Positions 42,884 to 51,867 of a stretch of DNA of 64,000 nt are shown piece after piece (positions within the stretch are counted from its first letter, which is position 1; every line of letters begins with the position of its first letter). The notes under the pieces are model-generated. The model saw only the letters and a list, made by a program, of their open reading frames with translations. It was not told the origin of the DNA and did no database searches. The DNA is taken from NCBI RefSeq assembly GCF_000189255.1, contig NZ_AEVS01000104.1:16556-80555 (forward strand), in the 5' to 3' direction. This DNA comes from Vibrio brasiliensis LMG 20546 (GTDB lineage: Bacteria > Pseudomonadota > Gammaproteobacteria > Enterobacterales > Vibrionaceae). Both the position numbers and the translations under genes were made by a program.

Positions 42884-42925
42884 AGAAAAGGGCAGACAGG
42901 CTCCCCACAAGCCTGCCTGCCCTTT
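42884..42925 (-). terminator. Hairpin between gtsA and gtsB (partial terminator)
   Basis: GGGCAGGCAGGCT / AGCCTGTCTGCCC, 13-bp stem with one G-U, 7-base loop, followed by TTTTCTCTATT on the minus strand. It should make the binding protein more abundant than the permeases. Confidence 0.8.
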
Positions 42926-42950
42926 GGGGGTGTACTTAAACTAGCGAAGT

Positions 42951-44198
42951 TTAAATTGCTGCTTTAACGGCCTTAGCAAGTTTTTGAGCTGCTTGCTTTG
43001 GATCCGCGCTGTCATCATTGAAGAAGTTTGTTACTACGTCATAGATAGCACCTTGCGCATAGCTGGTAGTCGATAGACCGTGAGCCATACTTGGCACCAG
43101 GTCACCAGACTTAGCACTTGCTTTGAAGGTTGCCATTGAATCCAGTGCACACTGGTCAAATTTCGACATATCCATATCTAGACGAACCGGAATCGAACCT
43201 TTGTTGAGGTTGAATACTTCCTGGAAATCTTTAGTCAGGATGGTACGAGCAAGATCTTGCTGCGCTTTTTGGTTGTCTTTGTTGCTTAGCTCGAAGAAAG
43301 CGAAGCTATCAATGTTGAAGGTAAACTGGCCATCAGTACCCGGAGCCGGCGCACAGATGTAGTCTTTGCCTGGTACTTTGCCTGCTGCAGTAAATTCACC
43401 TTTTGCCCAGTCACCCATGATTTGCATCGCCGCTTCACCATTGATAACCATAGATGTTGCTACGTTCCAGTCACGACCCGGAGAGTTTGAATCGATGTAG
43501 TCACGAATCTTCTTGAATTTAGTGAATACCTCAACCATTTTGTCGCCCGAAAGAACACTCATATCCAGGTCAACAAATGCTTTGTTGTAGTCTTCACTGC
43601 CAAGTACATCAAGTGCAACCGCTTCAAATACTGTCGCGTCCTGCCAAGGCTGACCACCGTGTGCCAGAGGTACATAACCCGCGGCTTTGATCTTGTCTGC
43701 AGCAACGAAGAACTCATCCAGAGTCGTTGGTAGTTCTACGCCCGACTTCTTAAGTACTTCAGGGTTAGCCCAAATCCAGTTCACACGGTGCACGTTGACT
43801 GGCACAGCAACATACTCGCCATCGAACTTCATTACCTTAGTAACCACTGAAGGTAGGATGTCATCCCACTTTTCCTGCTGACCAGTGCTATCAAGAGACG
43901 TTAGGAAACCAAGGCCGCCCCACTCCTGAATGTCATGACCTTTAATCTGAGCTGCAGATGGTGGATTACCTGACACTGCACGCGTTTTCAATACAGTCAT
44001 CGCAGATTCACCGCCGCCACCAGCTACCGCGAAATCTTTCCAAGTATGGTTCTGCTCTTCTAGCATCTCTTTAAGAACCGCCGCAGATTTTGCCTCGCCG
44101 CCCGCAGTCCACCAGTGAAGTACTTCAACTTCGCCAGCATTTGCAACGTTAGCAGCAGACAAGAGAGAAAGGGTAAGTAGGGTTTTATTAAGTTTCAT
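42951..44198 (-). CDS. gtsA: Sugar (probably glucose/mannose) ABC transporter substrate-binding protein
   Basis: Periplasmic binding protein, 415 aa, signal peptide about 1-21 (NVANA). The mature part begins [17 protein letters not shown], the sugar-stacking WWT motif of the glucose binders of Pseudomonas (GtsA/GltB) and Thermus. It also has [30 protein letters not shown] and [14 protein letters not shown]. It has a good GGAAG ribosome-binding site. The gene order (regulator, kinase, binding protein, two permeases, ATPase) equals the Pseudomonas glucose locus, which supports glucose as substrate; other hexoses remain possible. Confidence 0.85.
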   Translation of the reverse strand: MKLNKTLLTLSLLSAANVANAGEVEVLHWWTAGGEAKSAAVLKEMLEEQNHTWKDFAVAGGGGESAMTVLKTRAVSGNPPSAAQIKGHDIQEWGGLGFLTSLDSTGQQEKWDDILPSVVTKVMKFDGEYVAVPVNVHRVNWIWANPEVLKKSGVELPTTLDEFFVAADKIKAAGYVPLAHGGQPWQDATVFEAVALDVLGSEDYNKAFVDLDMSVLSGDKMVEVFTKFKKIRDYIDSNSPGRDWNVATSMVINGEAAMQIMGDWAKGEFTAAGKVPGKDYICAPAPGTDGQFTFNIDSFAFFELSNKDNQKAQQDLARTILTKDFQEVFNLNKGSIPVRLDMDMSKFDQCALDSMATFKASAKSGDLVPSMAHGLSTTSYAQGAIYDVVTNFFNDDSADPKQAAQKLAKAVKAAI

Positions 44199-44321
44199 TA
44201 TTATCTTCCATGTATTGGATTAGACATTCAGGCCAACAGCTCAATGACCCCAAGCGTTCTTGCTTGTACTATTGAGAGTCTATCCAATTAGAATTTTTAG
44301 ATTGAAACAAACGGTAAAGGC

Positions 44322-44343
44322 AATGTAACAACAATGTTACATT
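44322..44343. repeat. Dyad overlapping the gtrS stop codon, upstream of gtsA
   Basis: AATGTAAC / GTTACATT, perfect 8-bp arms with a 6-base spacer. It ends on the stop codon of the sensor kinase gene and lies about 125 bp before the gtsA start, a plausible operator for the response regulator. Confidence 0.55.
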
Positions 44344-45802
44344 AGACCTCTAAGGTCGGTGGGATATAGATTTGCGCGCGCAAACCTTTTCGTGGCAAGT
44401 TATCAATAATGAGATCTCCGCCATGTCCGTGGAGGATATTGCGGCAGATCCCAAGCCCTAAACCATGGCCGTTGTCATCATCCGCCAGCCTGAAGTAAGG
44501 TTCAAAAACCGCCTCTAACTTATCTTGTGGAATACCCGGCCCCTGATCTTCGATAACCACACTGATCCAGTCAGGGTTAGTAATAATCTCTATTTCAGCG
44601 CTTTGACCATACTTAACGGCATTATCAACCAGGTTACTAATCACTCGCTTAATCGCTAATGGCTTAGCGACAATCGGCTCCATCTCGCAAGGAGTAAACT
44701 TAACCGTCTGTTGATGCTGATTAAACGGCTCAACCACGCTCAAAATCATTTCGTTGAGATCGATATAGGCGTTGTTCTCGTGCAAATCGGTATCACGCAC
44801 ACATTGCAGCGCACCTTTAACCATCATCTCCAGTTCATCAAGGTCGCGATTGAACTTATTGCGCTTTACATCGCTTTCTAGCAGCTCCGCTCTTAACCTT
44901 AAGCGGGTAATCGGGGTTTTCAGGTCATGGGAGATAGCAGAAAAAAGATGTTCTCTATCCGAGACATAACGTCGAATCCTTTGCTGCATGCGATTGAAAG
45001 CACGAGTGGCCGTCACCAGCTCACTTGCCCCCTCTTCCTTAATCGGAGCCTGATCGATATCCATACTCATTTCGTTGGCAGCCTTGGCCAATCGCTTGAG
45101 CGGTTTAACCTGCCGACGGACTAGCAAATAAGTCAGCAGCAGTAAAATAGTGGTCGAGAAGATCAGAAACAGCACTTGCTCGCGGCCAATCAAAGTATCA
45201 TCAAGGGTAACGTAAGGTGCTGGTAACAAGGCCGCAATATAGACCCACTCGTGGGTGGCGAGCTCAATTTGCACCACTAGGATAGGTGGATCTATGGGAT
45301 TAAGCGTTAGGGTGTGATGTGCCCATGACTTAGGTAAATCGTGCAGATAGATATCATTCTTTAGCAGACGCAGATTGTCTGGGTGGGAAAAATCGACCTC
45401 TATCGACTCCACCTTAGGCAACTTTTTAGCCAAGACACTTTCGATTGAGTTAAGCGACGCCAGCTTTAATGGCGTATCCTCAATCGGCTCGACAATTAAT
45501 CGCTCTTTGTTAAAAGAGACGAAAAAGCGTGTTCCGCCCATATTACGAATCTGATCCAATACTATATGTCGATATCTGACTGGTAGTGACTGAAAGAAGT
45601 TAACCGTGGATGCAAACATATTCGCCATGCTTTCTGACGCATCGCGAATACCTGCTAATTCCTTCTGTTTCGACTCGGCATACCAGATGGTTGTAGCGAC
45701 ACCCTGAGCCAGCACTACCGCTAAGAGTGTCAGACCAAGTGTGCGACTAACCAGAGAGTTAGGCTTGAATTGGCGTAACCAGGAGATAACTTTATTGCTC
45801 AT
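44342..45802 (-). CDS. gtrS: Sensor histidine kinase, GtrS-like
   Basis: 486-aa inner-membrane kinase. Membrane helices lie at about 18-38 and 205-228. The periplasmic sensor region between them includes VLAKKLPKVESIEVDF and DLPKSWAHHTLTLNP. A HAMP domain follows (VRRQVKPLKRLAKAANEMS), then HisKA with FSAISHDLKTPITRLRLRAE, the N box RVISNLVDNAVKYG, G1 IEDQGPGIP and G2 GHGLGLGICR. It overlaps the upstream regulator gene by 11 bases. In Pseudomonas the homologous GtrS responds to glucose catabolites and controls the adjacent transporter; that role is inferred here. Confidence 0.85.
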   Translation of the reverse strand: MSNKVISWLRQFKPNSLVSRTLGLTLLAVVLAQGVATTIWYAESKQKELAGIRDASESMANMFASTVNFFQSLPVRYRHIVLDQIRNMGGTRFFVSFNKERLIVEPIEDTPLKLASLNSIESVLAKKLPKVESIEVDFSHPDNLRLLKNDIYLHDLPKSWAHHTLTLNPIDPPILVVQIELATHEWVYIAALLPAPYVTLDDTLIGREQVLFLIFSTTILLLLTYLLVRRQVKPLKRLAKAANEMSMDIDQAPIKEEGASELVTATRAFNRMQQRIRRYVSDREHLFSAISHDLKTPITRLRLRAELLESDVKRNKFNRDLDELEMMVKGALQCVRDTDLHENNAYIDLNEMILSVVEPFNQHQQTVKFTPCEMEPIVAKPLAIKRVISNLVDNAVKYGQSAEIEIITNPDWISVVIEDQGPGIPQDKLEAVFEPYFRLADDDNGHGLGLGICRNILHGHGGDLIIDNLPRKGLRAQIYIPPTLEV

Positions 45803-46514
45803 AACTCACAGGTACCGCGAGAATATATCCGTTGCCACGCATGGTCTTAATGTAATGAGGAAAGCGAGCACTATCGCCTAACCTTTGACGCAGACGGCTC
45901 AACTGAACATCGATTCCACGTTCGAACGGCAACGCTTCTCTGCCACGAGTAGCAAACGAGATAGTATCGCGATCCAATACTTCATTAGGGCGTTTGAGGA
46001 ACAGCATCAACAATGCAAAGTCACTACCCGATAAGTCGTGCGATTGTTGGGTTTCCAGGTGGGTAATTCGATGAGCTAAAGGATCCAGTTGCCAATCGCC
46101 AAACACTATCGTCTTGGCAGTCGCACTAGCCGGCAACTCTTCGGACACATTCACTCGACGTAACACAGCTTTAATTCGCGCGTTGAGATGACGAGGATTA
46201 AATGGCTTAGCGATATAGTCATCGGCGCCGATTTCGAGACCAATGATTTGGTCAGTATCATCCGAAACAGCGGTCAGCATGATAATCGGGACTGAAGAGT
46301 GACGGCGCACTTGCTGACATAAGGTGAAGCCATCATCACCAGGCAGCATAACATCGAGAAGAATCAGATCAGGATACCCCTGTTGCTCAAGAGTCGCTTT
46401 CATCTGCTCACCGTCGTTAACAGCATCAACCTGATAACCTTGCTTAGTCAGGTATTCTTCCAACAATTCACAAATCTCTTGATCATCATCGACTACGAGA
46501 ATTTTAGCTGACAT
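45792..46514 (-). CDS. gltR: OmpR-family response regulator, GltR-like
   Basis: 240 aa. The REC domain has DDD at residues 9-11, the phospho-Asp in LILLDVMLPGDDG and Lys in IAKPFNPRHL. The C-terminal winged helix has SGSDFALLMLFLKRPNEVLDRD and QLSRLRQRLGD...GYILAVP, the OmpR/PhoB type. It is the first gene of the regulator-kinase pair that precedes the sugar importer. Divergent from the hybrid kinase locus. Confidence 0.87.
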   Translation of the reverse strand: MSAKILVVDDDQEICELLEEYLTKQGYQVDAVNDGEQMKATLEQQGYPDLILLDVMLPGDDGFTLCQQVRRHSSVPIIMLTAVSDDTDQIIGLEIGADDYIAKPFNPRHLNARIKAVLRRVNVSEELPASATAKTIVFGDWQLDPLAHRITHLETQQSHDLSGSDFALLMLFLKRPNEVLDRDTISFATRGREALPFERGIDVQLSRLRQRLGDSARFPHYIKTMRGNGYILAVPVSYEQ

Positions 46515-46720
46515 ATACCTACTACCTATTACTAAGCCAAATTAATTAAAGTGCAGTGTAATCACATCTTATTGATGCTCTTATAAGATATTACTTAGAA
46601 TTTGAACCCCTTGCGGACTCACATCACATCTTATTAACAAAAATCGTACAGTTGAATCTCCTAATATACAACTTTGGGTCTAAGCTAAAACAATAAAAAA
46701 CTCTTTTTACGGCTAGGCTT
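46515..46720. promoter_or_regulatory. Divergent intergenic region, gltR / hybrid kinase
   Basis: AT-rich spacer holding the promoters of both transcription units (206 bp up to the small ORF). No long ORF and no strong dyad are visible. Repeated ACATCTTATT words (about 46563 and 46623) are direct repeats of a CACATCTTATT element 60 bp apart, which could be a paired binding site. Confidence 0.4.
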
Positions 46721-46828
46721 ATGATGAAAACAATGGCGAGAAAATCTATCGATTTTCACTTCTCGTTAGCTTCATTACTGTTGTTTTCACCTCCCTTTTC
46801 CTTGCAGTCCAATAGCACAGGTTACTAA
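46721..46828 (+). CDS. Candidate 35-residue leader peptide upstream of the hybrid kinase
   Basis: ATG 46721 (or 46724) to TAA 46826. The peptide has a basic start (MMKTMARKS), a hydrophobic stretch (FSLASLLLFSPPFSL) and a short polar tail, like an unfinished signal peptide. AGG lies 5-7 bases before the ATG. It ends 1-7 bases before the possible starts of the hybrid kinase, so it could couple translation of the kinase. It could instead be the remnant of a periplasmic binding-protein gene of the kind often placed before such kinases. Confidence 0.4.
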   Translation: MMKTMARKSIDFHFSLASLLLFSPPFSLQSNSTGY

Positions 46829-46835
46829 TTTGGTG

Positions 46836-49800
46836 ATGACCCTAACTCGCAAGTTACTGCTAATTATCATTGTTTTAACTCTGGTTATCTTCGCTGGGAC
46901 GGGGAGCTATATCGTCGGTTTTTCGGAGCGGGTTCTCAAAGACAAATTGCACCAGCAACTCAGTGGTTCGTTGGAATTAACGGAAGGGATCATTGACGGT
47001 TATAACCAGACAATGGCATCACTTGTGACACTCAATGCAAAAAATCGCAATATCATCAAGGCTTTACAATCAGACGATAATCAGGGAATTACTCAACTAC
47101 TCGATGACTCGATAACAACCAGCCAGTTTATCAACTACATCTTCATCATCGATATCGATGGCGATATCTTCTCTGTGTCCAGTACCGACTATCTTAATCA
47201 TCAATTTGACGGCCAACGATGGCTGAAGTCAGGCGTGTTTGACAACGATCGTCTATCGCCACTATTTACCCGCGAAACAGTGATTAGCACACCGAGTCCG
47301 GACCCCTTTCTCAACAAGCCAACAGAGACTCTGGTTTCACAATGGTTCGTTAGCCCAATCATTGCGGACGACAAAGTTATCGGCTGGGCTCTACTCTCGT
47401 TTGACTGGCAAGCAAGTATGCTTGAACTGCTCAACACCGCGTATGCGCGCCTAGAAACCGCCCATTACCCGATTTCCCAAATCGCGGTTACCGATGACGT
47501 CAGTAAATATTCTCAGGCATCGGTAGGAAGAGTCCCACCAAATATTGCTACGCTAGACGCCAGCAAAAATATGTTCTTTAGTCAGGCTAACTACCTGATC
47601 ACGGTGACGTTTAATGCAGCAACAGCATTGAAAGGTCTCGACGATATTAAGCAGGCCATGATGATAATTTTTGCCATTGCCGCAGCTCTGTTGACATTTT
47701 CTATGTGGTTTACCCTTAGAGCCTCTATCATTAAGCCAATCGATTCTCTTACTAAACATATTTTATCCCTCAGCTCTGAGGGAGAAACTCATCGGTTGCC
47801 CAAATCGAACAATCGAGAGATGAACTCTATTGTCACGGCGATAAATCAACTGTTACAACAATTACAAAACAACACCATCTCTCTACAGCGACTCGATGAA
47901 GAGATCGACCTAAAGCGTCAGTCGGAACAAACACAGACCTTACTCAGCCAAAAGCTCGAGGCAATCTTAGATACGGCTGCTGACGGTATTGTTACCATAG
48001 ACAAGCAAGGCAGGATTCTCAGCTTTAACCAAGCCGCACAAATGATGTTTGGTTACACCGAACAGGAAGCAATAGGCATGCCGGTAGAAGTTCTTATGCC
48101 TGCAACTGAAGCCGCCAGACATCAGGGACATATCGAAAAATACCTTGCAACAGGGAAAGGGAAAATAATTGGTGTTACCGATCAGGATGGCCGTCTGGGA
48201 CGAGAACTTCAGGCGATCAATAAACAGGGGCATACCTTCCCTATTTTGCTCTCGATAGCTCGGGTAGAAACCGCCGATGGGATACTGTTTTCAGGCTTAA
48301 TCAAGGATATCTCAATCCAGAAACAAGCTGAATTGGCCTTAATCACGGCCAAAGAACAGGCTGAACAGGCTGCCAAATCGAAAAGTGAATTTCTTGCCGT
48401 GATGAGTCACGAGATTCGTACACCGATGAACGGTATTATTGGCATGCTCGACCTTTTGCTGGAAAACGACCTCAATAACTCGCAGTCCCATCAGGCCTAT
48501 CTTGCTCATAGCAGCGCCTTATCACTGCTGGCGCTACTCAATGACATTCTCGACTTTTCTAAGATCGACGCTAATAAGCTCGAACTGGAGCAGCAACATT
48601 TTAATCTCAGGCATATGCTGGGCGAGTTTGCCGAATCGATGGCGGCAAGCTTAACCAATCCTAATGTCGAAATCATTCTCGATACAATAGAGGTTGAACA
48701 CTCAATGGTGCTCGGTGACAGCACCAGAATCAGACAGATTTTTGCCAATCTGGTCAGCAATGCGCTCAAGTTTACCGAACGTGGCGAGGTTGTGATTACC
48801 GCTAAGCTCAGCGAACATGATGCAAACACTTGGCGACTTGATGGGAGTATTAAAGACTCAGGTATCGGTATCCCCTCAAGTAGGATTAACTCTCTGTTTG
48901 ATAAGTTTAGTCAGGTTGATGCTTCCACCACGAGACGCTACGGTGGCACCGGGCTTGGGCTTGCGATAGTCAAAAAGCTCTGTCAAATCATGCATGGTGA
49001 CGTCGATGTCACCAGTGAAGTCGGTATGGGCAGTGAGTTCTCTTTTCACATATTTGTCGGCAAGTCTAATCAGGCAACCCAAGTCATTCCAAGCATCGAT
49101 ATTTCGCAGCTGGAAATCTTGGTCATTGATGACAATGCGATTAACTGCGAAGCCATTGTTCGCCAGATGCAGTACTGGGGAGCGAAAGCGATAGCGGCAC
49201 CATCTGCTGCAGAAGCTATGGAATTATGTCAGCGCAGGTATGATGATCAGTTACCCATGTTCGATATCGCCTTTGTTGACATGCAGATGCCTGATGTTGA
49301 CGGTATAGAGTTATCTAAAAAATTTCAGCAGCACCTTGCTACCAAAACGATAAAACTCATCATGATGACTTCCATCGAATCGATCTCTCAACAAAACGAG
49401 TTCCAAAAACTTGGCTTTAGCGGTTACTTCGTTAAACCGGCGACTACGCACGATCTGTTCAATGCCTTAAAAGTGATTGCCAGCCCAGACTTTTCACCAG
49501 GTCATAAGCTCGTGACCCATAACTTAATCTCTGCGATGGCGCCAGAGAAAGAGCCAGAGGTGTTATTGGATTCAGAGCTTAAGTTACTCGTCGTCGAAGA
49601 TAATCGGGTCAATCAGATCGTAATAACCGGCATCTTACAGAAACTAGGGTTGCAAAGTACCATTGCCGAGAATGGTAAAGAGGCTATCGAGGTACTGTCT
49701 GGAGATGCTAATTACGATATTGTTTTGATGGACTGTCAAATGCCGGTGATGGACGGGTATGAAGCAACCCACCGGATACGAAGTGGCGCCAGCGGTGACC

Positions 49801-49955
49801 AAGTCAAAAACATTCCTATTATAGCGTTAACCGCGAATGCGATGGAAAGTGACCGTAACGCCTGTAAAAAAGCGGGCATGAATGACTTTCTGACCAAACC
49901 CGTCAATCGGGATTTACTCAAAAAGAAATTGTCTGTCTGGAGTGAACAACACTAG
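46836..49955 (+). CDS. Hybrid sensor histidine kinase with two receiver domains
   Basis: 1039 aa. Membrane helix near residues 5-27; periplasmic Cache-like domain; second helix near 270-292 ([15 protein letters not shown]); HAMP; PAS ([19 protein letters not shown]); HisKA with [19 protein letters not shown]; HATPase with [13 protein letters not shown] and [13 protein letters not shown]1 with VIDDN and phospho-Asp in [13 protein letters not shown]2 with VVEDN and Asp in [10 protein letters not shown]. No HPt domain is present, so a separate HPt protein is needed. The PAS resembles the FixL type ([15 protein letters not shown]), but the haem-ligand position is Lys instead of His. Start is ATG 46836; GTG 46833 or TTG 46830 are possible. 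Confidence 0.88.
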   Translation: MTLTRKLLLIIIVLTLVIFAGTGSYIVGFSERVLKDKLHQQLSGSLELTEGIIDGYNQTMASLVTLNAKNRNIIKALQSDDNQGITQLLDDSITTSQFINYIFIIDIDGDIFSVSSTDYLNHQFDGQRWLKSGVFDNDRLSPLFTRETVISTPSPDPFLNKPTETLVSQWFVSPIIADDKVIGWALLSFDWQASMLELLNTAYARLETAHYPISQIAVTDDVSKYSQASVGRVPPNIATLDASKNMFFSQANYLITVTFNAATALKGLDDIKQAMMIIFAIAAALLTFSMWFTLRASIIKPIDSLTKHILSLSSEGETHRLPKSNNREMNSIVTAINQLLQQLQNNTISLQRLDEEIDLKRQSEQTQTLLSQKLEAILDTAADGIVTIDKQGRILSFNQAAQMMFGYTEQEAIGMPVEVLMPATEAARHQGHIEKYLATGKGKIIGVTDQDGRLGRELQAINKQGHTFPILLSIARVETADGILFSGLIKDISIQKQAELALITAKEQAEQAAKSKSEFLAVMSHEIRTPMNGIIGMLDLLLENDLNNSQSHQAYLAHSSALSLLALLNDILDFSKIDANKLELEQQHFNLRHMLGEFAESMAASLTNPNVEIILDTIEVEHSMVLGDSTRIRQIFANLVSNALKFTERGEVVITAKLSEHDANTWRLDGSIKDSGIGIPSSRINSLFDKFSQVDASTTRRYGGTGLGLAIVKKLCQIMHGDVDVTSEVGMGSEFSFHIFVGKSNQATQVIPSIDISQLEILVIDDNAINCEAIVRQMQYWGAKAIAAPSAAEAMELCQRRYDDQLPMFDIAFVDMQMPDVDGIELSKKFQQHLATKTIKLIMMTSIESISQQNEFQKLGFSGYFVKPATTHDLFNALKVIASPDFSPGHKLVTHNLISAMAPEKEPEVLLDSELKLLVVEDNRVNQIVITGILQKLGLQSTIAENGKEAIEVLSGDANYDIVLMDCQMPVMDGYEATHRIRSGASGDQVKNIPIIALTANAMESDRNACKKAGMNDFLTKPVNRDLLKKKLSVWSEQH

Positions 49956-51415
49956 GAAGAACAACTGAGCGACATATCTTTGCCCCAAGCAGGCGGTAAG
50001 TCGGCATATTTGCTCATTTCAGGCTGTTCATCAAACGGGTATTTGAGCAGATCTGACAACCTTTGCACTTCACTGAAATCACCCTGCTCTGCCTGGTCAA
50101 TCGCTATCTGTGCAAGATAGTTTCGCAAAATGAACTTTGGGTTAACCCTGCGCATAGCCTCACATCGTTGTCGGTCAGAAATCACTTCTCCGCTAGCGGT
50201 TAACTCTTGCTGACAACGCTCAAGGTAGTGAGTCAGCCACTGGGTTGCGAGCTGTCGGTCAGCAAACAGATCCAGCACTCTGTCAATTCCATCAATATCA
50301 ATTGAAGAGAGCTCACGTAAAAAACGCGTGTAATCAATCTGCTGTTTATGCAGCAAATCAAACATAGTGCTAAACAGGCGCGTATCGCTCTGTTGCTGAC
50401 TGTTGATCCCTAACTTTGCACGCATTAAACGACTAAAGTGGTGACCCAGACAAGGCTCAAAACGCGCTAAGATTTGTTCCAGCATCTCTCTGCAAATCAA
50501 CGACGACAGGCTATGAGCTAAGGCGGTTAAATTCCACAGCGCAATTCGCGGCTGTTGGTTGAAAGCATAACGCCGTTGATAATCGGAGTGATTACATACG
50601 TAGTCAGGGTTGTAGTCATCTAAAAAGGCAAATGGACCATAATCAAATGTCTCACCAATAATCGACATATTATCGGTATTCATTACCCCGTGAGTAAAAC
50701 CATACGCTTGCCAGTAGGCGATCATTTCGGCAGTGCGCTCAATAACCTGTTCAAACATCGCCTGATAAGGCTGTTCACTATCCAAAGCCGAAGAGAAGTG
50801 CCACTCTATCACCTTGTCTGCAAGCAGCTTCAATTCGTCAAATTGCTCGCTATAGAAGAAGTGTTCAAAGTGACCAAAACGGATATGAGTCGGTGACATG
50901 CGCAGTAACAGCGCGCCCTGCTCGCTTTTATCTCGATAGACAAGCGTATCACTGACTAACATGCCCAATGCTCGCGTAGTTGGTATACCCAAACCTGCCA
51001 TCGCTTCACTACAAAGGTATTCACGGATCGTTGAGCGTAATACTGCCCGCCCATCTCCCGCTCTCGAATAGGGTGTTACACCGCAACCTTTAAGATGAAG
51101 GTCAAATATCTCGTCACGATGATTGGTTAATTCCCCGATTAGCAATCCACGCCCATCGCCCAAATCAGGGTTGTAGACACCAAATTGATGTCCCGCATAT
51201 TTCATCGCCAGGGGTGTATTTTCCAGACTCTTCTCGCCAGTTAATAAGCGTTTCAATTCACCATCTGGAGCCTGTTGAGGTAGTCCAAACTGGTTAGCAA
51301 AATGACTGTTCCAAACCACCCAACGTGTGTTGTCTAACGGTTGAGGAACAACCTTGGTGTAAAAAACGGCAGGCTGTGCAGCATAGCGGTGAGAAAACAT
51401 TGACGGCGAAAACAT
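49952..51415 (-). CDS. selO: Protein adenylyltransferase SelO (YdiU)
   Basis: Pseudokinase-fold enzyme that transfers AMP to Ser/Thr/Tyr of proteins in redox control. It is 487 aa. Kinase-like motifs: [19 protein letters not shown] (Lys), [20 protein letters not shown], and the metal-binding [11 protein letters not shown] and [12 protein letters not shown]. The C-terminus is LSCSS; the third residue from the end is Cys where metazoan SelO carries selenocysteine. ATG 51415 is chosen over TTG 51421; ATG 51400 is also possible. It is convergent with the hybrid kinase, overlapping by 4 bases. Confidence 0.94.
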   Translation of the reverse strand: MFSPSMFSHRYAAQPAVFYTKVVPQPLDNTRWVVWNSHFANQFGLPQQAPDGELKRLLTGEKSLENTPLAMKYAGHQFGVYNPDLGDGRGLLIGELTNHRDEIFDLHLKGCGVTPYSRAGDGRAVLRSTIREYLCSEAMAGLGIPTTRALGMLVSDTLVYRDKSEQGALLLRMSPTHIRFGHFEHFFYSEQFDELKLLADKVIEWHFSSALDSEQPYQAMFEQVIERTAEMIAYWQAYGFTHGVMNTDNMSIIGETFDYGPFAFLDDYNPDYVCNHSDYQRRYAFNQQPRIALWNLTALAHSLSSLICREMLEQILARFEPCLGHHFSRLMRAKLGINSQQQSDTRLFSTMFDLLHKQQIDYTRFLRELSSIDIDGIDRVLDLFADRQLATQWLTHYLERCQQELTASGEVISDRQRCEAMRRVNPKFILRNYLAQIAIDQAEQGDFSEVQRLSDLLKYPFDEQPEMSKYADLPPAWGKDMSLSCSS

Positions 51416-51540
51416 ATACAAACCATTAACAGTATAAGTCTCTGTGAAACTAGCACAGCCATCAGGTGGGATCTAGAGGCGCCTTGATTTAGAAATCTAT
51501 GAAGTAAGTGATCACTTAGCAACCAAGGCTTACCACTAAA

Positions 51541-51642
51541 CTAAAGGATACTAAAGACGCAAACAATTCCGATTAACGAAAATAGGCAGGTACGGCTGAT
51601 GACGCCAAAGTTGGAAGGATGAATCATTTCTTGATGCTGCAT
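51541..51642 (-). CDS. Candidate 33-residue single-helix membrane peptide
   Basis: ATG 51642 to TAG 51541. It has a polar N-terminus with MQHQEMIHPSNFG, then a hydrophobic segment CLFSLIGIVCVFSIL reaching the C-terminus, which fits a small membrane protein. GAGAG with GTGG lies 7-13 bases before the ATG. No homologue is recognised; the evidence is composition and the ribosome-binding site only. Confidence 0.4.
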   Translation of the reverse strand: MQHQEMIHPSNFGVISRTCLFSLIGIVCVFSIL

Positions 51643-51747
51643 AGGCCACTCTCTCTTTTGTTACATAGTCATTACAATATGATGAAATTTCACGCTATGC
51701 ACAATGCATACAAAGATTAAATTTTTATGACAACCATCCATTTTCTG

Positions 51748-51776
51748 AATTATCCATAAAGCCACTATGGATAATT
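51748..51776. repeat. 11-bp inverted repeat
   Basis: AATTATCCATA (51748-51758) and TATGGATAATT (51766-51776), perfect arms, 7-base spacer AAGCCAC, no T-tract on either side. It lies between the small ORF and the chemoreceptor gene, so it could be an operator or an mRNA 5' hairpin. Confidence 0.75.
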
Positions 51777-51867
51777 AGAACAATAGGGGGTAAATCACTA
51801 AAAAGTGTACGCCGTTCGTATACACTTAGTTGAACAAAAAAATGATGTATACTGTCAGGAGGCTTTG

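Larger units (their letters stand above)
51416..51867. promoter_or_regulatory. Intergenic region selO / chemoreceptor
   Basis: About 450 bp holding a candidate small ORF (51541-51642, minus), a strong 11-bp inverted repeat (51748-51776), and the chemoreceptor promoter region with TATACT at about 51847-51852. Apart from these I see nothing. Confidence 0.5.

Noticed and set aside
46836-49955. Hybrid kinase as a haem-based oxygen sensor
   Set aside because: The FixL-type haem histidine is replaced by lysine.
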